A DNA stretch of 33,612 nucleotides from Cyanobium sp. Cruz-8D1 (GCF_024345975.1 NZ_JAGQCD010000032.1:1-33612), one strand, 5' to 3'; counted from the first letter of the stretch, positions 9,821 through 20,102 are shown. Notes: a model not told the origin generated them from the sequence alone. Made by a program: numbers and translations.

Positions 9821-12800
9821 ATGACCGTGACCGCCAGCAGCGGCAGCACCAGGGTCGCCCCCCAGCGCTACGACACCCTGCCGCTCTCCAGCGTCCGGAA
9901 GGCGGAGCAGCAGGACCGTTTCCCCGACGGCGGCGAACTGGACGCCCTGATCACCTTCTTCCGCAGCGGCCAGATCCGCGTCGAAGCCGCCCGACGGATC
10001 TCCGCCAACGCCGACGCGATCGTGGCCCGGGCCGCCAACCGCATCTTCACGGGCGGCACCCCCCTCTCCTATCTCGACGCCCCCCTCAGCACCCCCAGCG
10101 CTGGGGCCGCCGATGGTGTCGCCCTCGCCGCCGACCAGGCCGCCTTCCAGCGCTCGGTGCGCACCTTCGCCCAGGGCTCCGGGGGCAGTGGGCTGCTCGG
10201 CCGGATCCTCGAGGGCGTCCAGGCCGACGCCGACGTGCGGGTCGTGCTGCCCAGTGGCTTCAGCCCCATCTCGGTGGCGATCTATGGCAACGCCCGCATG
10301 CGCAAGTCGCTGCGGGACATGGCCTGGTTCCTGCGCTACGTGGGCTACGCGGTGATCGCCGGCGATCCCAGCATTCTGGCGGTGAACACCCGCGGCCTCC
10401 GCGACGTCCTCGAGAAGGCCTGCTCTCTTTCGGCCACCAACGTGGCGCTGCAGGAGATGCGCGCCGCCGCCGCCGGCCTGTTCAAGGGCGAGGCGGAAGC
10501 CCGCCAGCTGGTGATCGACTGTTTCAACGTGCTCCTCAAGGAGCTCGAGGTGGCCACCCCCTCCACCCGCGCCCGCCTCGGCAGCCCCGTCAACCAGGGG
10601 CTGCAGCTTCCGGCGACCTATGCCCTCGCCGCCGAAGGTGCCCAGCGCTTCGTGATGCGGCCACGCCTATCCGGCGCTGAGAAGGCGGAGATCATCCGTG
10701 CCGCCTACCGCCAGGTGTTCGAGCGGGACATCGTCAAGGGCTATTCCCAGGTGGTCTGCCCGGTGGAAGCCACCCAGGTGCGCCAGGGCCAACTCTCGAT
10801 GCGGGAGTTCATCCGCGCCCTCGGCCGCAGCAAGGTCTATCAGCGGCAGTTCTATGGCCGCTTCTCCAACAGCCGGGTGGTGGAACTGGCCTTCCGCCAT
10901 TTCCTCGGCCGCGGTGTCAGCTCGATCGAGGAGTTCCGCCAGTACTTCGCCATCGTCAGCGCCAAGGGCCTGAACGGCCTCGTTGATGCCCTGATCAACG
11001 GCATGGAGTACGCCCGGGTCTTCGGTGAGGAAACGGTTCCTTACCTTCGCGACATCGGCGAGGAAGCCCAGGAGAGCGCCGGCTGGGGGTCCAACCGCAA
11101 CCTCTTCCGCTTCAGTGCCCCGTTCGAGGGTGCCCCCCAGTACATCACCCTCTACGCCTCCTACCGCCAACCCCTCGCCGACCAGCACCCCTACGGCGGC
11201 GGCAACGATCCCCTGGCCCTCACCTACGGGGCGATCTTCCCGTCCAGCACGGCTTCGGTGGCCACCCGGCCGGCGCCCTTCAGCTACGACACCCGCCGGA
11301 TCCTGATCGGCAACGGCATGGCCCAGCCCGGGCCCATGGACAGTGCCCAGTTCCGCAAGGCCGTCCCACGCCGGGTGGGTCCGAAGGTGGTGCGCCTGCG
11401 GCAGATCGCCACCGGCGGCAGCTCCACACCCCGTCGGGGCGGCCAGCCCAGCATCCGTGGCACCGAATCCAGCACCCAGGCCGTCATCAATGCGGTCTAT
11501 GTGCAGGTGCTGGGCACCGCCGGCTACGCCGGCGAGCGCAACAAGGTCGAGGAGATCAAGCTTGAGAACGGTGACATCAGCCTGAGGGAGTTCGTGCGCC
11601 AGGTGGCCCGCTCCACAGCCTTCCGTCGTCGTTACTGGAGCAACCTCTACATCACCAAGGCCATCGAGGTGATGCACCGCCGCCTGCTCGGCCGGCCCAG
11701 CTTCGGCCGCTGGGAGATCAACGCCTACTTCGACATGGCGGCCCGTAAGGGGTTCTATGGCGTCGTTGACGCCATGCTCGAAAGCCGCGAGTACAACGAC
11801 TGTTTCGGCGAGGACACCGTCCCCTACGAGCGCTTCATCACTGCGGCCGATCGCAATGCCCGCAGGGTGCCAGGCCTGGTGGAAACCCTGGTGCCGGTCG
11901 CCGACATCACGCCCCTCCAGCGCCCCACCGTGCAGGTGTCCCAGGCGCTGCGCACCGTGGGCGACCTGGTGCCGCGCAACCTGACGGCGAGGCCGAACGT
12001 GCGCGGGCAGTGGAAGGCCGATGTGGCCGGTGGCCAGAGCGCCACGGTCTCTTCCGGGGTCCCCAGTGGCCCCCAGACGGTCAAGCAGCCGCCGGCCCCC
12101 ACCCGCAGCTGGAGCCAGTCCCGCTGGCAGCCCGGCGGCGGTTCCGCCCCGGTGTGGCGCAGCGGCGTCTCCACGACGGGCGGCAGCAATGGCTATGTGG
12201 CCCCCGTCAGCATCGGCATCGCCGGCAATTGGAAAGCCTCGGTGGGCACCAGCCTGCTGAGCGGCGCCGCCGTCGCTCCCGACGGGGCGATGGCCAAGGC
12301 CCTGCGGCCCGGCTCCCCCCAGGGCTTCAGCCGTCGTCAGAGCCTGTCGCGTCCCCTGCAGCTGCTGAGGGATCCCAGCGAAACCCAGGTCCAGGAGGTG
12401 GTGCAGGCGGTGTACCGCCAGCTCCTCAACCGCGTGCCTTTCGCGGCCGAACGGCAGATGGATCCGGAATCCCAGCTGCGAGACGGCCAGCTTTCGGTGG
12501 CCGAATTCGTGTCCCAGATCGCCGGCAGTGATCTGTTCCAGCAACGTCTGCAGCGAATGGCCCCCCTGCGGGCGGCCTCGGCCGCCTACCTGGCCCTGCT
12601 CGGCCGTGCCGCCATGCCGGCGGAAGTGAGTCGGTTCCTTGCCACCCGCGCCACCGCCGGCCAGCAGGCGGCCGTGGCCGAACTGCTCAACGCCCAGGAG
12701 TACGCCTCGGCCTTCGGCCAGGGCACCGTGCCCTACCTTCGCGGCCTGGCCACCGAAGATGGCGTCCCCCTCACCACGGTGAACCGCACCGCCTCTCTCT

Positions 12801-12847
12801 ATGGAGGCAATGGCGGTCTCACCCCCTCGGTGAAGGGCGCGATCTGA
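9821..12847 (+). CDS. apcE: Phycobilisome core-membrane linker ApcE (LCM)
   Basis: A 1008-residue core-membrane linker, which organises the allophycocyanin cylinders, anchors the phycobilisome to the thylakoid, and passes excitation energy to the photosystems. The N-terminal phycobiliprotein-like domain (about 15-245) includes the expected loop insertion (about 80-140) and the chromophore cysteine at residue 201 in LEKACSLSAT. Three linker REP domains follow: about 278-412, 545-675 and 850-975, each with the AxYRQV/ VxEFV / FLGR / EYxxxFGxxTVPY patterns. Three REPs indicate a three-cylinder, hemidiscoidal core. The stretch 675-850 is rich in Pro, Ser, Gly and Gln and is probably a flexible arm. 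The C-terminus NRTASLYGGNGGLTPSVKG is typical. ATG 9821 (MTVTASSGSTRVAPQRYDTL) fits the family; the open frame starts at 9674 but the added 49 residues are not family-like and cross the promoter region. Confidence 0.97.
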   Translation: MTVTASSGSTRVAPQRYDTLPLSSVRKAEQQDRFPDGGELDALITFFRSGQIRVEAARRISANADAIVARAANRIFTGGTPLSYLDAPLSTPSAGAADGVALAADQAAFQRSVRTFAQGSGGSGLLGRILEGVQADADVRVVLPSGFSPISVAIYGNARMRKSLRDMAWFLRYVGYAVIAGDPSILAVNTRGLRDVLEKACSLSATNVALQEMRAAAAGLFKGEAEARQLVIDCFNVLLKELEVATPSTRARLGSPVNQGLQLPATYALAAEGAQRFVMRPRLSGAEKAEIIRAAYRQVFERDIVKGYSQVVCPVEATQVRQGQLSMREFIRALGRSKVYQRQFYGRFSNSRVVELAFRHFLGRGVSSIEEFRQYFAIVSAKGLNGLVDALINGMEYARVFGEETVPYLRDIGEEAQESAGWGSNRNLFRFSAPFEGAPQYITLYASYRQPLADQHPYGGGNDPLALTYGAIFPSSTASVATRPAPFSYDTRRILIGNGMAQPGPMDSAQFRKAVPRRVGPKVVRLRQIATGGSSTPRRGGQPSIRGTESSTQAVINAVYVQVLGTAGYAGERNKVEEIKLENGDISLREFVRQVARSTAFRRRYWSNLYITKAIEVMHRRLLGRPSFGRWEINAYFDMAARKGFYGVVDAMLESREYNDCFGEDTVPYERFITAADRNARRVPGLVETLVPVADITPLQRPTVQVSQALRTVGDLVPRNLTARPNVRGQWKADVAGGQSATVSSGVPSGPQTVKQPPAPTRSWSQSRWQPGGGSAPVWRSGVSTTGGSNGYVAPVSIGIAGNWKASVGTSLLSGAAVAPDGAMAKALRPGSPQGFSRRQSLSRPLQLLRDPSETQVQEVVQAVYRQLLNRVPFAAERQMDPESQLRDGQLSVAEFVSQIAGSDLFQQRLQRMAPLRAASAAYLALLGRAAMPAEVSRFLATRATAGQQAAVAELLNAQEYASAFGQGTVPYLRGLATEDGVPLTTVNRTASLYGGNGGLTPSVKGAI

Positions 12848-12907
12848 TCGCCTCCCACCCGATCGAGGCTCGCCCCTGAAGGGAGCGGTCCCCCTGCTTT
12901 GAGCGAT

Positions 12908-12935
12908 CCCCCGGGTCAGCCCCGGGGGGTTTCTT
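12908..12935 (+). terminator. Intrinsic terminator after apcE
   Basis: An 8-base-pair stem CCCCCGGG (12908-12915) and CCCGGGGG (12921-12928), loop TCAGC, followed by GTTTCTT. It lies 61 bases after the apcE stop and suggests that apcE is transcribed separately from apcABC. Confidence 0.75.
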
Positions 12936-13232
12936 ATGGCCTGTCTCTACAACGAGACGGGGAGATTCATCTGTGAATCCGCTTGCGGTGCGCCTGGCCG
13001 CGACATCAAAAGATGAACAATTGCTGCGCTTGCACGGTGTTAAGAACTCCGGCCAAAGCCGTTGCAAGCCAAGGGATCTCGCCAAGACATCCGCCGTGAA
13101 GAACTGTTACCGGCCCCCAGTCGAGCGACGGGCCTTGCCGCAGAATGATGCGACGGTCGGCCAAGCCGATCACCCTTACCCACCGGATACCGGTCTCCTT
13201 CACGGTGACCGCTTGTTTCGAGGCAGAACTGC
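12936..13232 (+). promoter_or_regulatory. apcABC upstream region and structured leader
   Basis: Together with the apcE tail this is the longest gene-free stretch around the cluster (385 bases from 12848). The part near 13000-13050 is less GC-rich (ATCAAAAGATGAACAATTG, then TTGCACGGTGTTAAGAAC) and probably holds the promoter; no exact -35/-10 pair can be assigned. Three small hairpins follow: GGCCC/GGGCC enclosing GTC/GAC (13112-13134), TCGGC-CAA-GCCGA (13157-13169), and ACCGG-ATA-CCGGT (13182-13194). A modest ribosome-binding sequence GAGG lies 11 bases before the apcA ATG. In GC-rich DNA such hairpins can arise by chance. Confidence 0.45.
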
Positions 13233-13718
13233 ATGAGCATCGTCTCCAACTCGATCATCAACGCGGACGCCGAAGCCCGCTACCTCAGCCCTGGCGAACT
13301 TGACCAGATCAAGTCGTTCGTGGCAGGAGGTCAGCGTCGTCTGCGCGTCGCCCAGGTCCTGGCTGAAAGCCGGGAGCGCATCGTGAAGCAGGCCGGAGGC
13401 CAGCTTTTCCAGAAGCGCCCCGATCTCGTTTCCCCCGGCGGTAACGCCTACGGGGAGGAGATGACGGCTTCTTGCCTGCGCGACATGGACTACTACCTGC
13501 GTCTGGTCACCTACGGCGTGGTTGCCGGGGATGTGACCCCGATCGAAGAGATCGGCGTCATCGGGGCCCGCGAGATGTATCGCGCCCTCGGCACCCCCCT
13601 CGAAGCCATGGCGGAAGCCGTGCGCGAGATGAAGACCGCAGCCACAGGTCTCCTCACCGGCTCCGATGCCGAAGAGGCCGGCTTCTACTTCGACTACGTG
13701 GTCGGCGCCCTCTCCTGA
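13233..13718 (+). CDS. apcA: Allophycocyanin alpha subunit
   Basis: A 161-residue phycobiliprotein of the phycobilisome core, forming the alpha half of the allophycocyanin monomer that assembles into trimers. The start [20 protein letters not shown] is the family N-terminus, and the phycocyanobilin-binding cysteine is residue 81 in [15 protein letters not shown]. Length and the C-terminal [11 protein letters not shown] are normal. First gene of the apcABC operon, 43 bases before apcB. Confidence 0.98.
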   Translation: MSIVSNSIINADAEARYLSPGELDQIKSFVAGGQRRLRVAQVLAESRERIVKQAGGQLFQKRPDLVSPGGNAYGEEMTASCLRDMDYYLRLVTYGVVAGDVTPIEEIGVIGAREMYRALGTPLEAMAEAVREMKTAATGLLTGSDAEEAGFYFDYVVGALS

Positions 13719-13761
13719 GGTTTCACCTCCCTCCCGTCCATCGCCATCAAACCCAGGATCC

Positions 13762-14250
13762 ATGCAAGACGCCATCACCAACGTCATCAACCAGGCCGAC
13801 GTCCAGGGGCTCTATCTGGACGGCGGCTCCATGGGCCGCCTCGAGCAGTACTTCGCCAGCGGTGAGCTGCGGGTGCGGGCCGCCGCCACCATCAGCGCCA
13901 ACGCTTCGGCCATCATCAAGGAAGCCGTCGCCAAGGCCCTGCTCTACTCGGACATCACCCGTCCGGGCGGCAACATGTACACGACCCGTCGTTACGCGGC
14001 CTGCATCCGCGACCTCGACTACTACCTGCGCTACGCCACCTACGCCATGCTGGCCGGTGACACGTCGATCCTCGACGAGCGCGTGCTGAACGGCCTCAAG
14101 GAGACCTACAACTCCCTGGGTGTGCCCATCGGCGCCACGGTGCAGTCGATCCAGGCCATGAAGGAAACCACCGCCTCCCTCGTCGGCCCCGATGCCGGTC
14201 GTGAGATGGGCGTCTACTTCGATTACATCAGCTCCGGCCTGGGCAACTGA
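13762..14250 (+). CDS. apcB: Allophycocyanin beta subunit
   Basis: A 162-residue beta subunit, partner of ApcA. It starts [20 protein letters not shown]; the chromophore cysteine is residue 81 in [20 protein letters not shown], and the asparagine that is gamma-N-methylated in this family is Asn71 in [11 protein letters not shown]. An AGGATC ribosome-binding sequence lies just before ATG 13762; the frame is open further upstream across the end of apcA, but that part is not phycobiliprotein. The C-terminus has one residue more than the usual 161 (ends GLGN). Confidence 0.98.
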   Translation: MQDAITNVINQADVQGLYLDGGSMGRLEQYFASGELRVRAAATISANASAIIKEAVAKALLYSDITRPGGNMYTTRRYAACIRDLDYYLRYATYAMLAGDTSILDERVLNGLKETYNSLGVPIGATVQSIQAMKETTASLVGPDAGREMGVYFDYISSGLGN

Positions 14251-14296
14251 TCCCCAGCAACGCCCCCACCACGGCACGTTTTCCGAGGATCACCCC

Positions 14297-14497
14297 ATGC
14301 GCCTGTTCAAGATCACGGCCTGCATTCCCTGCCCCGACAAGGCACGCAGTCAGAGGGAGCTGCAGAACACCTACTTCACCAAGTGGGTGCCTTATCACAG
14401 CTGGTTCGCCGAACAGCAGCGGATCATGAAGCAGGGCGGCAGGATCCTGAAGGTGGAACTGGCCACTGGCCGTCGTCAGCAGAACTGCGGCAACTGA
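14297..14497 (+). CDS. apcC: Phycobilisome small core linker ApcC (LC 7.8)
   Basis: A 66-residue core linker that caps the ends of allophycocyanin cylinders and tunes trimer energy levels. Its one domain (CpcD-like) has MRLFKITACIPCP, the near-invariant RELQNTYFTKWVPY, QQRIMKQGGRILKVELATG. ATG 14297 has a GAGGA ribosome-binding sequence 9 bases upstream and is the family start. It lies 46 bases after apcB and just before a strong terminator. Confidence 0.97.
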   Translation: MRLFKITACIPCPDKARSQRELQNTYFTKWVPYHSWFAEQQRIMKQGGRILKVELATGRRQQNCGN

Positions 14498-14523
14498 GGG
14501 CCTGCCGGCACCTCCGCTCCAGC

Positions 14524-14550
14524 GCCCGGCCCTAGGCCGGGCTTTTTTTT
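14524..14550 (+). terminator. Intrinsic terminator of the apcABC operon
   Basis: A perfect 8-base-pair stem GCCCGGCC (14524-14531) and GGCCGGGC (14535-14542) with a 3-base loop, followed directly by eight T (14543-14550). It is the strongest terminator in the window. Confidence 0.93.
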
Positions 14551-14641
14551 GCGCTTTGAGCCACGGCCAGCGAAGGAGACCCAGAGCAGAGACGCAGAAA
14601 TGTTCAGCGCGACTCGACAAACCCGCCATCGTCACGGCTGA

Positions 14642-15868
14642 ATGGGCCATTACCGGATTCCTGCCGCGGCCTTGTCCACTTCTTCACCACGTCTGCTCCA
14701 CGGCCGTCACGGCGCCGGCTTCATGCCGCTGCCCTGGCAGCAGTGGCCGGCAGAAGCCCGCCTGCTGCTGGGCCTGGTGGCCCTGTGGAGCCTGGTGGGC
14801 CTGCTCGTGCTCACCTCCGCCAGCTGGTGGGTGGCCCAGCGGGAGATGGGGGACGGGGCCTACTACGTGAAACGTCAGGCGATCTGGCTGGTGGCCAGCT
14901 GGGGGCTGCTCTGGCTGGGCCTGCGCACGACGATGCGGCGCTGGCTGCACCTGGCGGCACCGGCCCTGCTGGTGGGCGCCCTGATGGTGGCCGCCACCCT
15001 CGTGGTGGGTACCACCGTCAACGGGGCCAGTCGCTGGCTGGTGCTCGGCCCGGTGCAGCTGCAGCCCTCGGAGCTGATCAAGCCCTTCATCGTGCTGCAG
15101 GGCGCCGTGATCTTCTCCCACTGGCGCCGCATCGCCCTCGACCAGAAACTCCTCTGGATCGGCATCTTCGGCGTGGTGATCCTGCTGATCCTCAAACAGC
15201 CCAACCTGAGCACCGCTGCCCTGCTCGGCCTGCTGCTCTGGCTGATGGCCCTGGCCGGCGGGCTGCCCCTGACAATGCTGCTGGGGGCGGCCGGCGGCGG
15301 TGTCGTGCTGGGCAGTCTCAGCATCATGATCAACCCCTACCAGCTGGCCCGGGTCAGCTCCTTCCTGGACCCCTGGCGCGTCGCCCAAGGCGACGGTTAC
15401 CAGCTGGTGCAGAGCCTGCTGGCCATCGGTTCGGGGGGCGTGCTCGGCTCGGGATTCGGGCTCTCCACCCAGAAGCTCCAGTACCTGCCGATCCAGACCA
15501 CCGATTTCATCTTCGCTGTCTTCGCTGAGGAGTTCGGCTACATCGGTTCGGTGATGCTGCTGCTGTTCCTGGTGATCTTCGGTTTCGTGGGTCTGCGGGT
15601 GGCCCTGGCCTGCCGCAGCAACCAGCACCGGCTGGTGGCCATCGGCTGCACCACCCTGCTGGTGGGCCAGTCGATCCTCAACATCGCCGTGGCCAGCGGC
15701 TCCATGCCCACCACCGGTCTGCCCCTGCCGATGATCAGCTACGGCGGCAACTCCCTGCTGAGCAGCCTCTTCCTGGCCGGGCTGCTGCTGCGCTGCTCCC
15801 TGGAGTCCTCCGGACTCGAGCCGGTCCGGCCCCGACGCCGGGCCCAACGGCCTGCCCCGATAGGCTGA
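14642..15868 (+). CDS. ftsW: FtsW/RodA/SpoVE family cell-division protein (probable FtsW)
   Basis: A 408-residue SEDS-family membrane protein with about ten helices. SEDS proteins polymerise lipid II glycan strands; FtsW does so at the division septum. Family marks are NGASRWLVLGPVQLQPSELIKPF, QPNLSTAALL, PWRVAQGDGYQLVQSLLAIGSGG, TDFIFAVFAEEFGYIG and GLPLPMISYGGNSLL, which includes the conserved PMISYGGSS-like segment. I prefer FtsW to RodA by the general pattern, but the split between them is not certain from sequence alone. ATG 14642 gives a 27-residue leader of unclear status; ATG 14723 (MPLPWQQWPAEARLLLGL) is an equally plausible start. Neither has a good ribosome-binding sequence. Confidence 0.88.
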   Translation: MGHYRIPAAALSTSSPRLLHGRHGAGFMPLPWQQWPAEARLLLGLVALWSLVGLLVLTSASWWVAQREMGDGAYYVKRQAIWLVASWGLLWLGLRTTMRRWLHLAAPALLVGALMVAATLVVGTTVNGASRWLVLGPVQLQPSELIKPFIVLQGAVIFSHWRRIALDQKLLWIGIFGVVILLILKQPNLSTAALLGLLLWLMALAGGLPLTMLLGAAGGGVVLGSLSIMINPYQLARVSSFLDPWRVAQGDGYQLVQSLLAIGSGGVLGSGFGLSTQKLQYLPIQTTDFIFAVFAEEFGYIGSVMLLLFLVIFGFVGLRVALACRSNQHRLVAIGCTTLLVGQSILNIAVASGSMPTTGLPLPMISYGGNSLLSSLFLAGLLLRCSLESSGLEPVRPRRRAQRPAPIG

Positions 15869-15893
15869 GCCCTGCTGCCACACCTGACCGGCC

Positions 15894-16622
15894 ATGCTCA
15901 GCCCCGGGCTGCCGTTCGCCGACTGGGCCCGCAGCAGTGAACTGCTGCTCCAGGGCTCCCTGGCCCACCCCGGTCCCCTGACCCTGGCGGTGGTGTTCAG
16001 CGGCGGCCTGCTCACCAGCCTCGGCCCCTGCTCCCTCTCGCTCCTGCCCGTCACCCTGGCCTACCTGGCCGGTTTCGGCACAGAGGCTCAGGGCCGTGCC
16101 CCCTGGCAGCGCAGCGTCAGCTTCGCCGCCGGCATCGTGGCGGCCCTGGTGCTGCTCGGCCTGGCCAGTGGCCTGATGGGGAGCCTCTACGGCCGCATCC
16201 CCGGCCAGCTGCCCCTGCTGGTGGCCGTCGTGGCCGTGGTGATGGGCCTCAACCTGCTGGGCCTGCTGCGCCTGCCCCTGCCGGCCGGACCCGATCCGGA
16301 GCGCTGGCGGCGGCGGGTGCCGGCCCCGCTGGCCCCCCTGGCGGCCGGTCTGGCCTTCGGCCTGGCCGCCACCCCCTGCACCACCCCGGTGCTGGCGGTG
16401 CTTCTGGCCTGGATGGCCCAGAGCGGCCAGCCCCTGGTCGGCATGCTGCTGCTCTGCAGCTTCGGCGCCGGCCAGGTGCTGCCCCTGCTGCTGGCCGGCA
16501 CCGTGGCCGCCTCCCTGCCCGGGCTGCTGCAGCTGCGCCGGCTGGGCCAGTGGGTGCCACCGATCAGCGGCGTGGTGCTGCTCGCCAGCGGCGGCCTCAC
16601 CCTGCTGTCAGTGCTGCCATGA
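15894..16622 (+). CDS. ccdA: Cytochrome c biogenesis protein CcdA
   Basis: A 242-residue protein with six membrane helices that carries reducing power across the thylakoid membrane for the system II pathway of c-type cytochrome maturation. The two redox cysteines lie in [19 protein letters not shown] and [19 protein letters not shown], the expected helix 1 and helix 4 positions. It precedes ccs1 with a four-base ATGA overlap, so the two form a translationally coupled pair. Confidence 0.95.
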   Translation: MLSPGLPFADWARSSELLLQGSLAHPGPLTLAVVFSGGLLTSLGPCSLSLLPVTLAYLAGFGTEAQGRAPWQRSVSFAAGIVAALVLLGLASGLMGSLYGRIPGQLPLLVAVVAVVMGLNLLGLLRLPLPAGPDPERWRRRVPAPLAPLAAGLAFGLAATPCTTPVLAVLLAWMAQSGQPLVGMLLLCSFGAGQVLPLLLAGTVAASLPGLLQLRRLGQWVPPISGVVLLASGGLTLLSVLP

Positions 16623-17941
16623 CCAGCACCGCCGCCTCGCCCTGGCGCCCCCTGCAACGCCTGGCCGGCTGGATCTCGGACCTGCGCCTGGCCATTGGCC
16701 TGCTGCTGCTGATCGCCCTGGCCAGCGGTGTCGGCACGGCGATCCCCCAGAAAGAAGAGGAGGCCTTCTACCACCAGCTCTACGACCCCCACCCCTGGCT
16801 GGGCCTGCTGGGCGGGGACGGGGTGTTGCGGCTGCAGCTGGATCACGTCTATTCCAGCGGCTGGTTCCTGGGCCTGCTGGCCTGGCTGGGCCTGTCCCTG
16901 ATCCTCTGCAGCTGGCGGCGCCAGTGGCCCGCCCTGCAGGCCTCCCTGCGCTGGGTCGATTACCGCAGCCCGCGCCAGCTCAGCAAGCTCAGCGTGGCCG
17001 AAACCCTGCTCACCGCGGAGCCCGTGGCCGGCCTGGAGCGGCTGGAGGCCGATCTGCGCCGTACGGGCTGGCAGATCCGTCGCCAGGACGGCCGCCTGGC
17101 GGCCCGCCGGGGGGTGCTCGGCAGGGTGGGCCCGCTGCTGGTGCATGCGGGCATGGTGGTGCTGATGGTGGGGGCGGCCTGGGGCGCCCTGGGCGGCCAG
17201 CGGCTGGAGCGTTTTCTGGCCCCGGGCCGGGAACTGGAACTGCTCGACAGCCGCGGCAACACCCAGGTGACCCTGGCCCTCGACGACTTCCATATCCAGC
17301 GGGATCCAGCCGGGCGGCCGGAGCAGTTCTCCTCCAGCCTGCGGCTGATCCCCCCCACCGACACCGCCCCGCCCACGGAAGCCGCGATCAGCGTCAACCA
17401 CCCCCTGCGCTACCGGGGCATGACCCTGTACCAGGCGGACTGGTCCCTGGCGACGATCAGCCTGCAGCTGGGCCGCAGCCCGGTGCTGGAGCTGCCCTTG
17501 CAGAGCTTCCCCCAGCTCGGCGATCAGCTCTGGGGGCTGGTGCTGCCCACCCGCCCCGATGGCTCCGAGCCGGTGCTGTTGAGCCTCACCAGCGAGCAGG
17601 GGCCGGTGCAGGTGTTCGGCCCCGATGGGGTGGCCCTGGCCCAGCTGGTGCCCGGCGGGGAGGCCCAGGAGGTGAAGGGGCTGCCAATCCGGGTGGCGAG
17701 CGTGCTGCCGGCCAGCGGCATCCTGCTCAAACGCGATCCGGGTGTGCCCCTCGTCTACACCGGCTTCGCCATCGCCCTGCTGGGCGGTGGCCTCAGCCTG
17801 GTGGCCACCCGCCAGCTCTGGGCCATCGCCGATGGGGCTGGCGGCCGGCTGCACGTGGCGGGCCTCTGCAACCGCAACCTCACCGCCTTCGCCGCCGAGC
17901 TGCCGGCCCTGCTGCAGCGACTGGAACCTCATCAGCCCTGA
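16619..17941 (+). CDS. ccs1: System II cytochrome c biogenesis protein Ccs1 (CcsB/ResB)
   Basis: A 440-residue ResB/Ccs1 family protein, which with CcsA delivers and attaches haem to apocytochromes c in the thylakoid lumen. It has the expected topology: two N-terminal helices ([20 protein letters not shown] and [18 protein letters not shown]), a third near [19 protein letters not shown] that contains the family histidine, a large lumenal domain, and a C-terminal helix [20 protein letters not shown] 16619 overlaps the ccdA stop; the frame is open upstream across the end of ccdA, but that part is not family-like. CcsA is not in this window. Confidence 0.93.
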   Translation: MTSTAASPWRPLQRLAGWISDLRLAIGLLLLIALASGVGTAIPQKEEEAFYHQLYDPHPWLGLLGGDGVLRLQLDHVYSSGWFLGLLAWLGLSLILCSWRRQWPALQASLRWVDYRSPRQLSKLSVAETLLTAEPVAGLERLEADLRRTGWQIRRQDGRLAARRGVLGRVGPLLVHAGMVVLMVGAAWGALGGQRLERFLAPGRELELLDSRGNTQVTLALDDFHIQRDPAGRPEQFSSSLRLIPPTDTAPPTEAAISVNHPLRYRGMTLYQADWSLATISLQLGRSPVLELPLQSFPQLGDQLWGLVLPTRPDGSEPVLLSLTSEQGPVQVFGPDGVALAQLVPGGEAQEVKGLPIRVASVLPASGILLKRDPGVPLVYTGFAIALLGGGLSLVATRQLWAIADGAGGRLHVAGLCNRNLTAFAAELPALLQRLEPHQP

Positions 17942-17942
17942 C

Positions 17943-18895
<953 letters not shown>

Positions 18896-18917
18896 ACGGC
18901 CCCAACGCCCGCCGCCC

Positions 18918-18944
18918 AAGGCCGCCCTACGCAAGGGTGGCCTT
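18918..18944. terminator. Hairpin between convergent glnB and tlyA
   Basis: AAGGCCGCCCT (18918-18928) pairs with AGGGTGGCCTT (18934-18944) over 11 base pairs including one G-U, loop ACGCA. It begins 23 bases after the glnB stop and covers the tlyA stop codon. No T-run follows, so termination by this element is only possible, not clear. Confidence 0.45.
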
Positions 18945-19748
18945 CACCAGGGTGGCGATCCTTTCGGACCAGTCACAGCGTTCGGCGTCATGCTCACCGT
19001 GGCCGGGCGGGACGACCCACAGCAGATACTCGTGGTTGCCCGCCGGCCCGGTGAGGGGCGAGGCCACCAGTCCCGCCGGTTGCCACGCCAGCTCCCGGGC
19101 CGCCGCGATCACGGTGGCGATGGCCTCGGCATGGGCCGCTGGATCCCGCACCACACCCCCCTTGCCCACCCGCTGGCGGCCCACCTCAAACTGGGGCTTG
19201 ACCAGCAGCAACGCTTCGCCCGTCTCCAGGAGCAGGGCCCGCAGGGCCGGCAGCACCCGCGTGAGGGAAATGAACGACACATCAGCGACGGCCAGGTCGG
19301 GCCAGGGGTCCCCCTCGCCGTAGAGGGCCTCCGGGGTGAGGTGGCGCAGGTTGGTGCGCTCCCGCAGCACCACCCGCTCATCGGTGCGCAGGCTCCAGGC
19401 GGTCTGGCCGTAGCCCACATCGATCCCATAGACCCGCACGGCCCCGCGCTGCAGCAGGCAATCGCTGAAGCCGCCGGTGGAGATGCCGCCGTCGAGGCAC
19501 ACCCGGCCTTGCACCTGGATCGGCAGGGCCGCCAGGGCCCCCTCCAGCTTCTCCCCCCCCCGGGAGACGAACCGGGGCGGCTGCTCCACCTCCAGCAGCA
19601 GGGTCTCGGGCACCTCGGTGCCCGGCTTGTCGAGCACCTCACCGCCACCGCGCACCCGGCCGGCCCGGATCAACTGCTGGGCCTGCTGGCGGCTGGCGAC
19701 CAGCCCCAGATCCACCAGCCGGCGATCGAGCCGTTCCTTACGGGCCAT
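18927..19748 (-). CDS. tlyA: TlyA family rRNA methyltransferase
   Basis: A 273-residue protein with an N-terminal S4 RNA-binding domain (RLDRRLVDLGLVASRQQAQQ, about residues 5-65) and a C-terminal FtsJ/RrmJ-type methyltransferase domain (LDGGISTGGFSDCLLQRGA is the SAM-binding motif, followed by VYGIDVGYGQTAW and ADVSFISL). Members 2'-O-methylate C1920 of 23S rRNA, and the longer type also C1409 of 16S rRNA. Some are called haemolysin A for historical reasons; haemolysis is not expected here. ATG 19748 (MARKERLDRRL) is the family start; the open frame runs to 20144 across the next gene region and is not used. Confidence 0.93.
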   Translation of the reverse strand: MARKERLDRRLVDLGLVASRQQAQQLIRAGRVRGGGEVLDKPGTEVPETLLLEVEQPPRFVSRGGEKLEGALAALPIQVQGRVCLDGGISTGGFSDCLLQRGAVRVYGIDVGYGQTAWSLRTDERVVLRERTNLRHLTPEALYGEGDPWPDLAVADVSFISLTRVLPALRALLLETGEALLLVKPQFEVGRQRVGKGGVVRDPAAHAEAIATVIAAARELAWQPAGLVASPLTGPAGNHEYLLWVVPPGHGEHDAERCDWSERIATLVKATLA

Positions 19749-19859
19749 GCTGCGTTTCGGCCATGGGTGCTGCCGCTCCACCGGCATGTTGTCATCGAAC
19801 TGCCACCCATACCGAACAAAAACCGATGACCGGAGGGTTCGGCTCGGAACAGTCGCAGG

Positions 19860-20102
19860 ATGGCGCCACAGTCTCCTCCGCTTCCTCCCATGGCTGCCCC
19901 CGGATCCACGGCTGCCCCCGGATCCAACGTGGTGGAGTTGCTCCACCCAGGAAGCTTCGTCAGGCTGCGCGACCATCCAGAAGATCTGCCCCCCTTCCAG
20001 CTGATCCGCCGCCGCGGCACCCGCTGCTGGGTGCGCCAGCAGGCCTGGGGATCGATGGTGCACATGGAGCTGCCCTACCGGCGCCTCACCGCCGCCGCCT
20101 GA
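19860..20102 (+). CDS. Small conserved-looking protein of unknown function
   Basis: An 80-residue open frame between divergent tlyA and purB. The C-terminal 55 residues, from VVELLHPGSFVRLRDHPEDL through QLIRRRGTRCWVRQQAWG to MELPYRRL, have the look of a small beta-rich domain. I recall similar short unnamed picocyanobacterial proteins but cannot name a family. The N-terminal 25 residues are Pro/Ala-rich and are partly made by an 18-base tandem duplication, so the true start may be ATG 19890. It ends 52 bases before purB. Confidence 0.55.
   Translation: MAPQSPPLPPMAAPGSTAAPGSNVVELLHPGSFVRLRDHPEDLPPFQLIRRRGTRCWVRQQAWGSMVHMELPYRRLTAAA
19893..19928 (+). repeat. 18-base tandem duplication
   Basis: GCTGCCCCCGGATCCACG (19893-19910) is followed directly by a second copy (19911-19928) that differs only in its final two bases (AC in place of CG). 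In the small gene here it encodes two copies of AAPGS(T/N). Confidence 0.85.

Noticed and set aside
10667..12544. A 625-codon minus-strand open frame opposite apcE
   Set aside because: It is a shadow of the apcE codon pattern with no recognisable protein character.
14684..17932. Long minus-strand frames (456 and 581 codons) opposite ftsW, ccdA and ccs1
   Set aside because: Gln/His/Gly-rich antisense shadows; the plus-strand genes have clear family motifs and membrane helices.
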